13,474 nt of DNA, from positions 1-13,474 of the forward strand of contig DCIH01000060.1 in the NCBI GenBank assembly GCA_002317575.1, read 5' to 3'. This document shows, piece by piece, positions 5,619-13,439 of this stretch; position 1 is the first letter of the stretch; each line of letters starts with the position of its first letter. The DNA is from Verrucomicrobia bacterium UBA1731 (GTDB lineage Bacteria; Verrucomicrobiota; Kiritimatiellia; RFP12; UBA1067). The notes under the pieces are model-generated. The model searched no databases and was not told the DNA's origin. It saw only the letters and a list, made by a program, of their open reading frames with translations. The position numbers and the translations under genes are program-made.

Positions 5619-7376
5619 ATGATGAAGACGATGAAAACGGCTTCGATGGCCGCTTCGGTCGCTCTGGTTCTGACGGGAACGCTGTTCGCCGCGGAAACCT
5701 GGAAGGACGGCGAGCGTCAGGCGCTGTGGCCGGAGGGGAAGATTCCGTTTTTCCAGGAGAAGCAGATCGCAGCTCCCGTGAACGTGGTGCGGGAGAAGGG
5801 ATTCGATCCCGCCGCGCACCGCATGCCCTACATCGAGTGGTATCGTCCGGCGGCGTCGAATCGCACGGACTCGTGCCTGATCATCGCCTCGGGCGGCGGC
5901 TACATCGGCTGGGTGAACACCGACCTCGTGCAGGACTGGCTCGAGCAGTTCACGGCACTCGGCGTCACCTGCGTCAAGTTCGTCTACCGGACGCCCCGTC
6001 CCGAGGGATTGCCGTTCTACGCATCGGCCTGGGCGGACGGACAGCGCGCCGTCCGGCTTGTCCGCGCGGCGGCGAAGGAGCGCGGCTTCAATCCCGACCG
6101 CATCGGCTTCATGTCGATCTCGGCGGGTGGACACCTCGCGTGTCTCCTCGCGACGAGTTCGACGGCGCCGGCGTACGAGAAGGTCGACGCGCTCGACGAG
6201 ACGCCCTGCAACGTGAACCTGGCCTTCGCCTTCGCGCCGGCCTATGTGCTGACGGACGGCCTGGGCACGGAGAACGCGCGCGAGGGCGATGCGCCCGACG
6301 TGCAGCTGGATCCGATTTTCAAGTTTGACGCGCAGACGTGTCCGATGTGGTTCGCCCACGGCGGGGTCGATCCGATCTCCCCGTTCGCGTCGACGAAGAT
6401 GTACCGCCGCCTGCGGGAGATGAAAATTCCGGCGGAAGTCCATCTTTATCCGGACAAGGATCATTGGGCGTGGGGCGGCGAGCGGTCGGTCGAGTTCATG
6501 CGCCAGATGGGCTGGCTCGGTCCGCTTGCGCCCGAGGTGGAGCTGATGAAGCGGTTTCCGTCCGACGACGCCCGCGACGGTTATTCCAAGGAGGACGTCT
6601 GGCCGGCCGGGAAGATGCCGGACGTGCGGACGAACCAGTGCCTGCCTTATGTCGAGTGGCATCATCCGAAGACCTTGAAGACGAAGGCGATCCAGATCAT
6701 CTACTCGGGCGGCGCCTACATGGGGAACGGTCCGGACAGCTTCGAGGTCACGCCCGCGCGGCGCTACCTGAACGAGAAGGGGATGACGGTCGTCACGCTC
6801 CGCTACCGGACACCGCGTCCCGCGGGCCTGCAGAAGCACGTCACGGCCTGGCAGGATCTGCAGCGCACGATCCGCATCGTCCGTTCGCAGGCGGCGGCGA
6901 AGGGACTCGATCCCGACCGCATCGGCATCATGGGCTCGTCCGCAGGCGGACACCTGACGCTGATGGGCGCGACGAGTTCGAAGCACCGTTCGTACTGTCC
7001 GGTCGACGATCTGGACAAGATTCCCTGCAATGTGCAGTGGGCCGTCGCGATTTATCCGGCGTATGCGCTCACGGACGGCGCCGACGACGTGAACGCGAAG
7101 GGCGGCAATCCGGACGACGCCCGGCTCGTCCCCGAGTTCTCCTTCGATCTCGCGACGTGCCCGATCCTCTTCGTCCACGGCGATGCGGACGGCTATGCGG
7201 CGATGAATTCGGTGAAGTGCTGGGAGCAACTCCGCCGGATGGGCGTCCAGGGCGAGGTCCATACGCTCGCGAAGCGCTACCACTGCTTCATGGTCAAGGC
7301 CTCCCCCGGAACGGGCAGCTACACGTGGCTCGACCGCATCTGCGAGTTCATGACGGAGAAGGGGTTCAACCGTTAA
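5619..7376 (+). CDS. Secreted tandem alpha/beta-hydrolase, probable carbohydrate esterase
   Basis: This 585-aa exported protein has two homologous esterase domains and probably removes acetyl or feruloyl groups from hemicellulose. The signal peptide ends near residue 24 (LTGTLFA-AE). Domain 1 (about 25-300) has S168 in SISAGGH, D251 in HGGVD and H282. Domain 2 (about 310-585) has S441 in GSSAGGH, D524 in HGDAD and H555, so both triads look complete. The domains share phrases: PYIEWYRP/PYVEWHHP, VYRTPRPEGL/RYRTPRPAGL, NPDRIG/DPDRIG and ETPCNV/KIPCNV. Domain 1 has Ser in place of the first Gly of GxSxG. ATG 5619 follows AGGAGG by 6 bases. It sits between a GH127 enzyme and a GH43 remnant, which fits arabinose-containing substrates. 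The fold is BD-FAE/Abhydrolase_3-like; the exact substrate is unknown. Confidence 0.85.
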   Translation: MMKTMKTASMAASVALVLTGTLFAAETWKDGERQALWPEGKIPFFQEKQIAAPVNVVREKGFDPAAHRMPYIEWYRPAASNRTDSCLIIASGGGYIGWVNTDLVQDWLEQFTALGVTCVKFVYRTPRPEGLPFYASAWADGQRAVRLVRAAAKERGFNPDRIGFMSISAGGHLACLLATSSTAPAYEKVDALDETPCNVNLAFAFAPAYVLTDGLGTENAREGDAPDVQLDPIFKFDAQTCPMWFAHGGVDPISPFASTKMYRRLREMKIPAEVHLYPDKDHWAWGGERSVEFMRQMGWLGPLAPEVELMKRFPSDDARDGYSKEDVWPAGKMPDVRTNQCLPYVEWHHPKTLKTKAIQIIYSGGAYMGNGPDSFEVTPARRYLNEKGMTVVTLRYRTPRPAGLQKHVTAWQDLQRTIRIVRSQAAAKGLDPDRIGIMGSSAGGHLTLMGATSSKHRSYCPVDDLDKIPCNVQWAVAIYPAYALTDGADDVNAKGGNPDDARLVPEFSFDLATCPILFVHGDADGYAAMNSVKCWEQLRRMGVQGEVHTLAKRYHCFMVKASPGTGSYTWLDRICEFMTEKGFNR

Positions 7377-7378
7377 AC

Positions 7379-7707
7379 ATGAAAAACGCGCTTGGGATGG
7401 CTCTGTTGTCTCTTGCGGTCGCTGGACGGACGGTTCGTACGGCGTGAAGTACGGCATGGGCAAGACGTCGTTCGGTCCGTTCGACAGGAAGGGCGGCGTC
7501 TTCGGTTCGCAGGAGCCGATCGCGACCGGCGCGGGGCACCACTCCGTCATCTGCAAGCCGGGCACGGACGAGTGGTACGTCTGCTATCACCGCCGTCCGA
7601 TCCCGAACCTCGCGCAGCACCACCGCGTCACCTGCCTCGACCGCCTCCGTTTCAACGACGACGGCACGATCCGTCCCGTCGTGCCGGTGGCTCAAGGGAA
7701 CGAATAG
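7379..7707 (+). pseudogene. GH43 glycosidase pseudogene (internal deletion)
   Basis: The third gene of the operon is wrecked. ATG 7379, two bases after the esterase stop, opens a good signal peptide start (MKNALGMALLSLAVAG), but that frame stops after about 22 codons. From about 7417 a different frame reads RWTDGSYGVKYGMG, TSFGPF, ATGAGHHSV, DEWYVCYHRRP, HRVTCLDRLRF and DDGTIRPV, ending at TAG 7705. These are C-terminal blocks of GH43 arabinofuranosidases/xylosidases. A deletion of most of the catalytic domain, joined out of frame near 7410-7425, explains both halves. The five-bladed propeller and its general acid and base residues are missing, so no activity is expected. An intact ancestor would fit the arabinan or arabinoxylan theme. 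Confidence 0.75.
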
Positions 7708-7709
7708 GA

Positions 7710-7781
7710 TCAGACCTTCAGTAGCTGCTTCCTGAAGGCGAGACCGATCGCCTCCGACCGGTTGGCGATGTCGGGGCACGA
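7710..7781 (-). pseudogene. Possible remnant of a ribbon-helix-helix protein
   Basis: Read on the minus strand, this stretch ends in NRSEAIGLAFRKQLLKV and a stop codon. That resembles the last helix of CopG/Arc-type ribbon-helix-helix proteins, where NRSEAIRxAxRxxL is typical. The similarity is lost at the upstream side, where repeat copy E begins. If real, it is the 3' end of a small regulator or antitoxin gene truncated there. It is short and could be chance. Confidence 0.3.
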
Positions 7782-7822
7782 AGGGTCAGAACTGACATAG
7801 TAGCCCGGCGGCGGATTGTTGG
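7781..7822 (+). repeat. Dispersed repeat, copy E (5' end only)
   Basis: AAGGGTCAGAACTGACATAG and TAGCCCGGCGGCGGATTGTT match the starts of copies A, B and D. A small inverted repeat, GTCAG-AA-CTGAC, lies at 7785-7796. The match stops at about 7822. The next 65 bases are unrelated until a TATACT promoter appears at 7888, as if the core had been replaced but the promoter end kept. Confidence 0.75.
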
Positions 7823-7843
7823 CGCGGCCGCCGCTTCTCCGTG

Positions 7844-7866
7844 CACCCCCCTCGTTTGTGGGGGTG
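7844..7866 (+). other. GC-rich hairpin upstream of the 7924 operon
   Basis: CACCCCC (7844-7850) can pair with GGGGGTG (7860-7866) across a 9-base loop. No T-run follows, so it may be a boundary or part of a terminator. It could also affect access to the promoter 20 bases downstream. Confidence 0.4.
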
Positions 7867-7887
7867 TCTGGCGCGTGCGGAATCGTG

Positions 7888-7893
7888 TATACT
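7888..7893 (+). promoter_or_regulatory. Promoter of the 7924-13334 operon
   Basis: TATACT is preceded by CGTG and followed by CGTGTCGTCTTT, a clear variant of the TATACTTTTGGCGTCTTT found at 463 and 2207. TG abuts the hexamer directly, so it is not a proper extended -10, and no strong -35 is visible. A ribosome site (AGGAAGGA, 7910-7917) lies 6 bases before ATG 7924. Confidence 0.65.
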
Positions 7894-7923
7894 CGTGTCG
7901 TCTTTAACCAGGAAGGATAAAAC

Positions 7924-10380
7924 ATGACCAAACGTTCGTTTGCCGTTCGCCACGGCGCGAGTTTCGCGGGGGCGCTGTGCGCCACCGCGCTGTTCGCCGC
8001 CGAGCCGACGCCCGTGTTCGAATGCGCCAACCCCGCCGCGGCCGACGCCGCCGAGCTGTTGGCCAAAGCCGAGGCCGCCAGTCCCCGCGACGTGGCCGCG
8101 AGCTTCTGGATCAAGTTCGACGATGCGTCTTCCGTCGCGCATCTCGGTTTCTGCGACTGCTGGCTCGCCAAGGACGGCACGCTGCGCTTCCGCACGGCCG
8201 CGCCCGAGACGGAACTCGTCTCGGACCACCTGCTGATCACCTCGAAGTTCGTCGTCAAACCCGGCGAATGGCACCACGTCGAGCTTTCCTTCACGATCAA
8301 CTCCCGCCGCTATGCGCTGTACGTGGACGGCAAGTTCGTGGCGGAAAACGACAAGCTCCTGCTGCCGCAGTTCCGTTTCACGAAGCCCGACCTCGCCGGT
8401 TTCCGCGGCGAGGTGAAGGACTTCAAGTACTTCGACGCCGCGCTCGATTCCGAAGAGCTCGCGCTCGCGGACGCCACGGCGGCCGACTACGACGCGCTCG
8501 CGGCGCGCGTCGTGGCGGAAGCCGACAAGGCCGCGAACCCGCATCTCAAGGGCTGGGCCGCGGCCGTCACGAACCGCGCCGCCGCCGCGAAGGCCTCGGG
8601 CGGCAAGACGACGATCGCCGCCTGGAAGCGCCTCGTCGCGGACGCGGACAAGATCGCGACCTTGAACGCGGCGATGCTCGCGAGTCCGAAGGGGACGGTG
8701 TCCGACCAGCCGGTGACGGTCTACGAAATTCCGTGCACCACGCAGGACCTGTACCTGCCGTACGATCTGCCCAAGAGCGGGACGCTCACGAACCGTCTCG
8801 ACGTGTTCCTCGCGCAGGACGAATACGAAACGGCGTCCGTCCTGGTTGTGCCGTTCAAGCCCGTGAAGAACTTCACGCTCCGCATGGGCGATCTGCGCGG
8901 TCCCGGCGGCGCCGTGCTGAAGGGTTCCGACGTGGACCTCAAGCTCGTCAAGCGCTGGTACCGCACCGGCGGCGCGTGGGCGAGCTATCACGTGGACCTG
9001 CGCATGCGCGTGCTGACGCCCGACATGGTGCTCAACGACGACAAGCTCGTGCGCGTGGACGAATGGAAGCGCAGCAACGAAATCTACATGCGCTATCCGG
9101 GCGGCGCGCGCTACGAGAACGTGAGCGACTTCAAGTACGACCGCGAATGGCTCGGCGAAACGTGCGCCTGGTTCAAGGACGCGCCCACGCTCCAGCCGCT
9201 CGCGCTCACGGAAGCCGGCCGCAACCAGCAGTACCTCGTGACGTTCCACGCCGAGAAGGACACGAAGCCCGGCTTCTACACGGGCGCGCTCGAGTTCGTG
9301 GCGGACAACCGTCCCGCCGGCCGCATGGAGGTGACCGTGCGCGTGCTTCCCTTCGTGCTGCCCCAGCCGAAGACGTACTACGACCTGAACCGCAACTACC
9401 TGAGCCACGTGAACCACCACGACGGTTCCGACGCGAGCATGATCAACGGCCTCAAGTTCAACATGCGCAACCTGAACTCCGTCGCCGGCAGCCGCCGCGC
9501 CGTCGCGCAATGCCTGCGCCTCGGCTATCCGCTCACAGACATCTTCGCCGACTGCAGCGTGTCCATCCCGGCGCTCGACCTCAACGATCCGCGCGCCACG
9601 CCGGCCGTGATGAAGCGCCAGGACCTCATGGCGGCGCGTCCGCAGCAGCGCAATGAGAAGATGATTGAGGACATGACGGGCAACGCCGACTTCGAGATCT
9701 GGAGCTGCGCCTCGTCCGAAGCCGCGTGGTACGGCGCCATCTCGCTCGGGCCGGAGCACGCTGCGAACGTGCTCCACGAGCACACGCGCACGAAGTATTT
9801 CTCGCACGGCATGACGCGCGACGTGCCCATGTTCTCGCCGGGCATCTACGACATGGACTCGAGCACGAAGAAGTGCCGCGAGTATTCCGACGTGTGGCAC
9901 GCCACGGGCGGCCGCTCGATCACCTACGCCGCGCCGTTCCCCGGTCCCGAAAACCCGGGCCTCATGCGCCGCGTGATGGGCCTCGAGCTCTACAAGGCGG
10001 TCCAGTTCGACGGCCACATGATGCACGGCTACATCGCCGGCAACCTGAACGAGTTCACCAAGTATCCGGGCGGCGACGGCGACTACCGCACGTTCGACAT
10101 GTGCTACAAGCAAGCGGGCGGCGTCATCAACCGCATCGCCATCTACGGCTACCGCGAGGGTTTCGACGACGTGCGCTACGCCACGATGATGAAGTCGCAG
10201 GCGCTCAAGCACCGCGAGGACAAGGATCAGATCGTCGCCCGCGAGGCGAAACGCCAGCTCCACTGGCTCGAAACGGTGGACGGCGACAACTACGACATGG
10301 ACGCGTTCCGCTCCGAGTGCGCGTACCGCATCGTCACGCTTCAGGACCTCGTCGCGGCCCGCGCGGGAAAGGACAAGTAA
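7924..10380 (+). CDS. Secreted LamG + DUF4091/GH123-like protein
   Basis: This 818-aa exported protein probably binds and perhaps hydrolyses a glycan. A signal peptide ends near FAA (about residue 26). Residues about 58-185 look like a concanavalin A-type LamG domain (ASFWIKFDD, GEWHHVELSF, YALYVDGKFV, GEVKDFKYFDAAL). A helical linker follows. Next is a beta-sandwich resembling the N-terminal part of GH123/DUF4091/DUF6067 proteins (DEYETASVLVVPFKPVKNF, VDLKLVKRWY). The C-terminal part resembles the DUF4091 barrel end: YPGGDGDYRTFD, then YREGFDDVRYATMM with R744-E745, like the usual REGxEDxxY. ATG 7924 follows AGGAAGGA by 6 bases. It is the first gene of a three-gene operon; the next ATG follows the stop after one base. 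Whether it keeps catalytic acids cannot be settled here. Confidence 0.7.
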   Translation: MTKRSFAVRHGASFAGALCATALFAAEPTPVFECANPAAADAAELLAKAEAASPRDVAASFWIKFDDASSVAHLGFCDCWLAKDGTLRFRTAAPETELVSDHLLITSKFVVKPGEWHHVELSFTINSRRYALYVDGKFVAENDKLLLPQFRFTKPDLAGFRGEVKDFKYFDAALDSEELALADATAADYDALAARVVAEADKAANPHLKGWAAAVTNRAAAAKASGGKTTIAAWKRLVADADKIATLNAAMLASPKGTVSDQPVTVYEIPCTTQDLYLPYDLPKSGTLTNRLDVFLAQDEYETASVLVVPFKPVKNFTLRMGDLRGPGGAVLKGSDVDLKLVKRWYRTGGAWASYHVDLRMRVLTPDMVLNDDKLVRVDEWKRSNEIYMRYPGGARYENVSDFKYDREWLGETCAWFKDAPTLQPLALTEAGRNQQYLVTFHAEKDTKPGFYTGALEFVADNRPAGRMEVTVRVLPFVLPQPKTYYDLNRNYLSHVNHHDGSDASMINGLKFNMRNLNSVAGSRRAVAQCLRLGYPLTDIFADCSVSIPALDLNDPRATPAVMKRQDLMAARPQQRNEKMIEDMTGNADFEIWSCASSEAAWYGAISLGPEHAANVLHEHTRTKYFSHGMTRDVPMFSPGIYDMDSSTKKCREYSDVWHATGGRSITYAAPFPGPENPGLMRRVMGLELYKAVQFDGHMMHGYIAGNLNEFTKYPGGDGDYRTFDMCYKQAGGVINRIAIYGYREGFDDVRYATMMKSQALKHREDKDQIVAREAKRQLHWLETVDGDNYDMDAFRSECAYRIVTLQDLVAARAGKDK

Positions 10381-10381
10381 G

Positions 10382-11515
10382 ATGAAACACGATTGGACCA
10401 AACCGTTGTCCGCGGCCGCGGCCGCCTGCGCGCTCGCCGCCTGCACCACGGCCCCGAAGGCGTTCGAGCCCGTGCCGAACAACCAGAAGAACGTGATGAC
10501 CGTGGAATGGCGCACGCTCCCGACGGACTGGGAGAACCTCGCCGCGCGCGAGTCGGAGAAGTGGAATTTCAACTTCCGCCCCTACGGCCAGGAAAGCGCC
10601 GACATGCTCTGGAGCGACCCGAACGCGATCCGTTCGGTGATGAAGGGCACGGTGGACGACAAGATCAAGCCGACGGCGATCTACGCCGCCGCCGACGAGC
10701 GCGAACTCGCGGTGCTCGTCTTCGCCGCGATGCAGGAAGGCGCCGTCACGAACGGCCTCGCGAAGGGCGACGCCATTCCCGAATACAGCGGCGAATGCTT
10801 CTTCCTGCCGGGCGACGCGGACAATCCGCAGATCCTCAACTGGCAGCCGTTCGGGCCGACCTCGAAGCCGGGCATGGACTACGCCCTGAGCTGGATGAAG
10901 TGGGACCGCGACAACCGCGACCTCATCGGCGCGATGACGCTCGACGCGCGGCGCGTGCCGTCCGGCGTGGTGATGAAGATCGCCGTTCCGTGGGTGGCGC
11001 TCTACGACCACCTGCCGTTCCTGCAGGGGAAGAAGGACGCCTTCTGGCGCTTCGGCCTCATGCGCTGGGACACGGGCGTGACCTGGGGCGGCGTGGTGCA
11101 CCAGCAGCTGTCGCCGGGCTACCTCCGCTTCGAGCTTTCGGACGCGGAAAAGCGCCAGCTCATGAAGAGCGTGCTGATGACGTGCTGGAAGCGCTACCTC
11201 GACGTGCGCGGCAAGACGGAAATCAACCCCGGCAAGGTGTCCGGCCGCGGGGACGCGTACCGGAACCGCACGCTCGAGGCGAATCCCCACTCGTACATGA
11301 ACGTGAACGAGGACTGGGGTTTCCGCGACGCCTGGCTCATGCAGGCGATCCAGGAGCGCAACGCGCTCGGCAAGGGCATCGCCGAATTCGACCAGATGTC
11401 CTGGGACGAGCAGGTGGCCTTCTACAACAAGGCCACGCGCATCCTCTACAACTTCAAGATCGATCTGGACGACGCCGGCGGCAAGTACCACAAGGCGCTC
11501 CTCATGAAACGCTGA
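10382..11515 (+). CDS. Lipoprotein with possible CBM9/DOMON-like domain
   Basis: This 377-aa protein has a lipoprotein signal (lipobox L18-A-A-C21), so it is probably anchored in a membrane facing the periplasm or surface. The middle has an alternating beta pattern (TAIYAAADERELAVLVFAAM, GVVMKIAVPWVALY, FGLMRWDTG, GYLRFEL) that recalls CBM9/DOMON-type sugar-binding modules. This is an impression of fold, without a diagnostic motif. The last 120 or so residues are helical and charged. ATG 10382 lies one base after the previous stop, with GGGAAAGGA 8 bases upstream, so translation is coupled. The likely role is a surface or periplasmic partner of the LamG protein. I do not recognise a named family. 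Confidence 0.65.
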   Translation: MKHDWTKPLSAAAAACALAACTTAPKAFEPVPNNQKNVMTVEWRTLPTDWENLAARESEKWNFNFRPYGQESADMLWSDPNAIRSVMKGTVDDKIKPTAIYAAADERELAVLVFAAMQEGAVTNGLAKGDAIPEYSGECFFLPGDADNPQILNWQPFGPTSKPGMDYALSWMKWDRDNRDLIGAMTLDARRVPSGVVMKIAVPWVALYDHLPFLQGKKDAFWRFGLMRWDTGVTWGGVVHQQLSPGYLRFELSDAEKRQLMKSVLMTCWKRYLDVRGKTEINPGKVSGRGDAYRNRTLEANPHSYMNVNEDWGFRDAWLMQAIQERNALGKGIAEFDQMSWDEQVAFYNKATRILYNFKIDLDDAGGKYHKALLMKR

Positions 11516-11540
11516 TCCGGACGCGAAAGGAACGTCACAC

Positions 11541-13334
11541 ATGAAACTCAATCTCATCATCGCCGCCACGCTCTGCTGCGCCGTCCCGGCCGTCACGCCG
11601 GTCTTCGCGGCCGACGCCCCGGCGCAGACCGCCCAGCAGAAGGCCGAAGCCGAAAAGAAGGCGAAGGCCGAAGCCGAAAAGAAGGCCCGTGAAGAAGCCA
11701 AGGCGAACGGCGATCAGGCGAACAAGTTCGTCGGCGCGTTCAACCAGGCGTTCAAGGACGGCAAGGCCGAAGACGCCGAAGCGGCGGCGAAGGGCGCGTT
11801 CGCGCTCTTCGGCAAGCCGGGCGTGCAGGGGCTCGACTGGTTCGTGCGCAGCTTCGGCAACCATGACTTCAACCGCGACAAGGGCGATACGCGCAAACTG
11901 GCGATCCGCCTGTACGCCGGCAACCACCGGTTGCTCGTCTCGAAGGCCGAAGGCGACGCGAAGGTCGCGCGCATGAACGCGCTCGTGGGCGTCCTGAAGC
12001 TCGACAAGGCCGCGAACGAAAAGGAAATCGCGCAGGTCCTCGCCGACCGCTACAAGGTTCCCGGCGTCGCCAAGAAGACGCTCGCGGGCATGTACGCCAA
12101 CGACTGCAACTTCAAGGAGGCCGACGCCGCGTCGGAGGCCCTCCTGAAGGAAGCGCCCGCCGGCGACGCCGCCGCGCTCGCGAAGGCGTTCGACGACGTG
12201 CTCGCCGCCTGGGAGACGGCCGGCATCTTCGGATGCGAGGCCGGCCAGAAGTGGTGGGACCGCGCGGCCAAGGACGTGGTGCGCACGGGCGACGCGAAGT
12301 GGGAGTTCCTGAACCGCTACGCCGACCACCTCGAGAAGTACGCGCTTGTGCCGATGGAGGCCGTGGACAAGATCCGCGCCGAACGCGACCAGATCGCCGA
12401 CCTCTCGCTCAAGCGCCGTTTCCAGAACGAACTCGGCAAGATGCGCGGCGGCGAAACGGACGAGGCCTACACGCAGGCGCTCACCAACGCGCTCACCCTC
12501 GCGGGCACCAACGCGTCGATGCGCCTGCAGGTGTACGAGCGCGCCACGCTCGGCGGCGGTTGGGGCTGGGGCGACAAGATACCGTGCAACTACAACGCGT
12601 TCCTGCGGGACGTCGTGCTCAAGGACCCGGCCGCCACCACGGGCCGCGGCAACCGTCTCGGCCAGTATCTCTCGGCCTACGCGAAAAACGGCTACGCCGA
12701 CTACGAGGCGACCGAAAAGTACCTCCGCACGTGGGAAAGCGTCGACGCCCACGCCGTCCGCGGCGCGTTGCGCGACCTGTGGTCCGTCGCCGGCAGGCGC
12801 TACTACCACGGGCTCGACCCCGCGTTCGCGAAGAAGATCCTCGCCACCTATCAGCAGGACCTCTACGAATTCGAGGCCGCGAAGCCGCTCAAGGACGCCT
12901 GGCACTACAACAACAACGTCGCCGGCCTCCGCCGCAAAGTCGCCGACGCGGCGATGTCGGCGGACGAACCGCTGGTCGTGGAGGAGATGCTCGCGGCGCT
13001 CGAGAAGGGCGAGAAGCCCGACCGCCTGTACATCGCCTGCCGCCGCGGCGAACTCGCGTTCCGCGCGAAGGACTACGTCCGGTGCGTCGCGGTCCTCAAG
13101 CCGCTCGTGGACGACGCGGCGCTGAACAACCGCTGGGACGTCGGTTTTCCGGCCGAGGCGCTGGTGCGCTCCCTCGTGGCCGTCGGCGACGTGGAGGAGG
13201 CCGCTCGGATCATGGAAAAGAAGATCGACAGTTTCCCGCGCTGGACGCGGCGCAACTACTTCCAGCCGCGTCTCGACGCGCTGAAGGCGCGCGCCGCGGA
13301 AATCAAGAAGGCCCGCGAGTCCGCGGACAAGTGA
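11541..13334 (+). CDS. Exported helical-repeat protein with charged coiled coil
   Basis: This 597-aa protein starts with a signal peptide (MKLNLIIAATLCCAVPAVTP, cleavage likely after VFA). Residues about 30-55 form a Lys/Glu/Ala-rich segment (QQKAEAEKKAKAEAEKKARE) likely to be a coiled coil. The rest is almost entirely helical with Ala- and Leu-rich repeats (DEAYTQALTNALTLAG, LAFRAKDYVRCVAVLKPL, ALVRSLVAVGDVEEAARIM), like TPR or another alpha-solenoid scaffold. No catalytic motif is visible. ATG 11541 follows AAAGGAA by 8 bases, and the gap to the previous gene is 25 bp, so it is the last gene of the operon. It may be a scaffold joining the two upstream exported proteins. Function unknown. 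Confidence 0.75.
   Translation: MKLNLIIAATLCCAVPAVTPVFAADAPAQTAQQKAEAEKKAKAEAEKKAREEAKANGDQANKFVGAFNQAFKDGKAEDAEAAAKGAFALFGKPGVQGLDWFVRSFGNHDFNRDKGDTRKLAIRLYAGNHRLLVSKAEGDAKVARMNALVGVLKLDKAANEKEIAQVLADRYKVPGVAKKTLAGMYANDCNFKEADAASEALLKEAPAGDAAALAKAFDDVLAAWETAGIFGCEAGQKWWDRAAKDVVRTGDAKWEFLNRYADHLEKYALVPMEAVDKIRAERDQIADLSLKRRFQNELGKMRGGETDEAYTQALTNALTLAGTNASMRLQVYERATLGGGWGWGDKIPCNYNAFLRDVVLKDPAATTGRGNRLGQYLSAYAKNGYADYEATEKYLRTWESVDAHAVRGALRDLWSVAGRRYYHGLDPAFAKKILATYQQDLYEFEAAKPLKDAWHYNNNVAGLRRKVADAAMSADEPLVVEEMLAALEKGEKPDRLYIACRRGELAFRAKDYVRCVAVLKPLVDDAALNNRWDVGFPAEALVRSLVAVGDVEEAARIMEKKIDSFPRWTRRNYFQPRLDALKARAAEIKKARESADK
11640..11687 (+). repeat. 24-bp tandem duplication in the coiled-coil coding region
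   Basis: Two 24-base units follow each other and differ only in the last base. Each encodes KAEAEKKA, i.e. one coiled-coil step. It is an in-frame microsatellite-like duplication, so copy number could vary among strains without breaking the gene. Confidence 0.85.
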
Positions 13335-13369
13335 TGTCGGGCGGGCGGCGCGTGCATGATCATTTCTAG

Positions 13370-13439
13370 GCTTCGCTGCCCGCCTTCGCAAGGCTACGGC
13401 GGACAGGGTCGCGAAGCTGAAGCGGCGGGGCGCCGCTTC
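13370..13439 (+). other. Highly structured 3' region after the operon
   Basis: Three hairpins can be drawn. GCTTCGC (13370-13376) pairs with GCGAAGC (13411-13417). Inside that, GCCTT-cgc-AAGGC lies at 13382-13394. A perfect 9-bp stem, GAAGCGGCG/CGCCGCTTC, is at 13419-13427 and 13431-13439. There is no T-run. It could end or protect the operon mRNA, or be an intergenic repeat; GCCGCTTCTCC also occurs at about 7830-7840. The remaining bases to 13474 show no gene. Confidence 0.4.

Noticed and set aside
5421..7565. Long minus-strand open frame (714 codons) opposite the esterase gene
   Set aside because: It has the same shadow composition, and the plus strand carries two catalytic triads and a signal peptide.
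7786..10572. Minus-strand open frame of 928 codons, and a plus-strand arginine-rich frame at 7977-9656
   Set aside because: Both are low-complexity Arg/Val/His/Ala shadows of the 7924-10380 gene, which has a ribosome site, signal peptide and domain motifs.
11535..13391. Minus-strand open frame of 618 codons
   Set aside because: It is a shadow of the 11541-13334 gene. The composition is dominated by Arg, Val, Leu and Glu, and no motif is visible.
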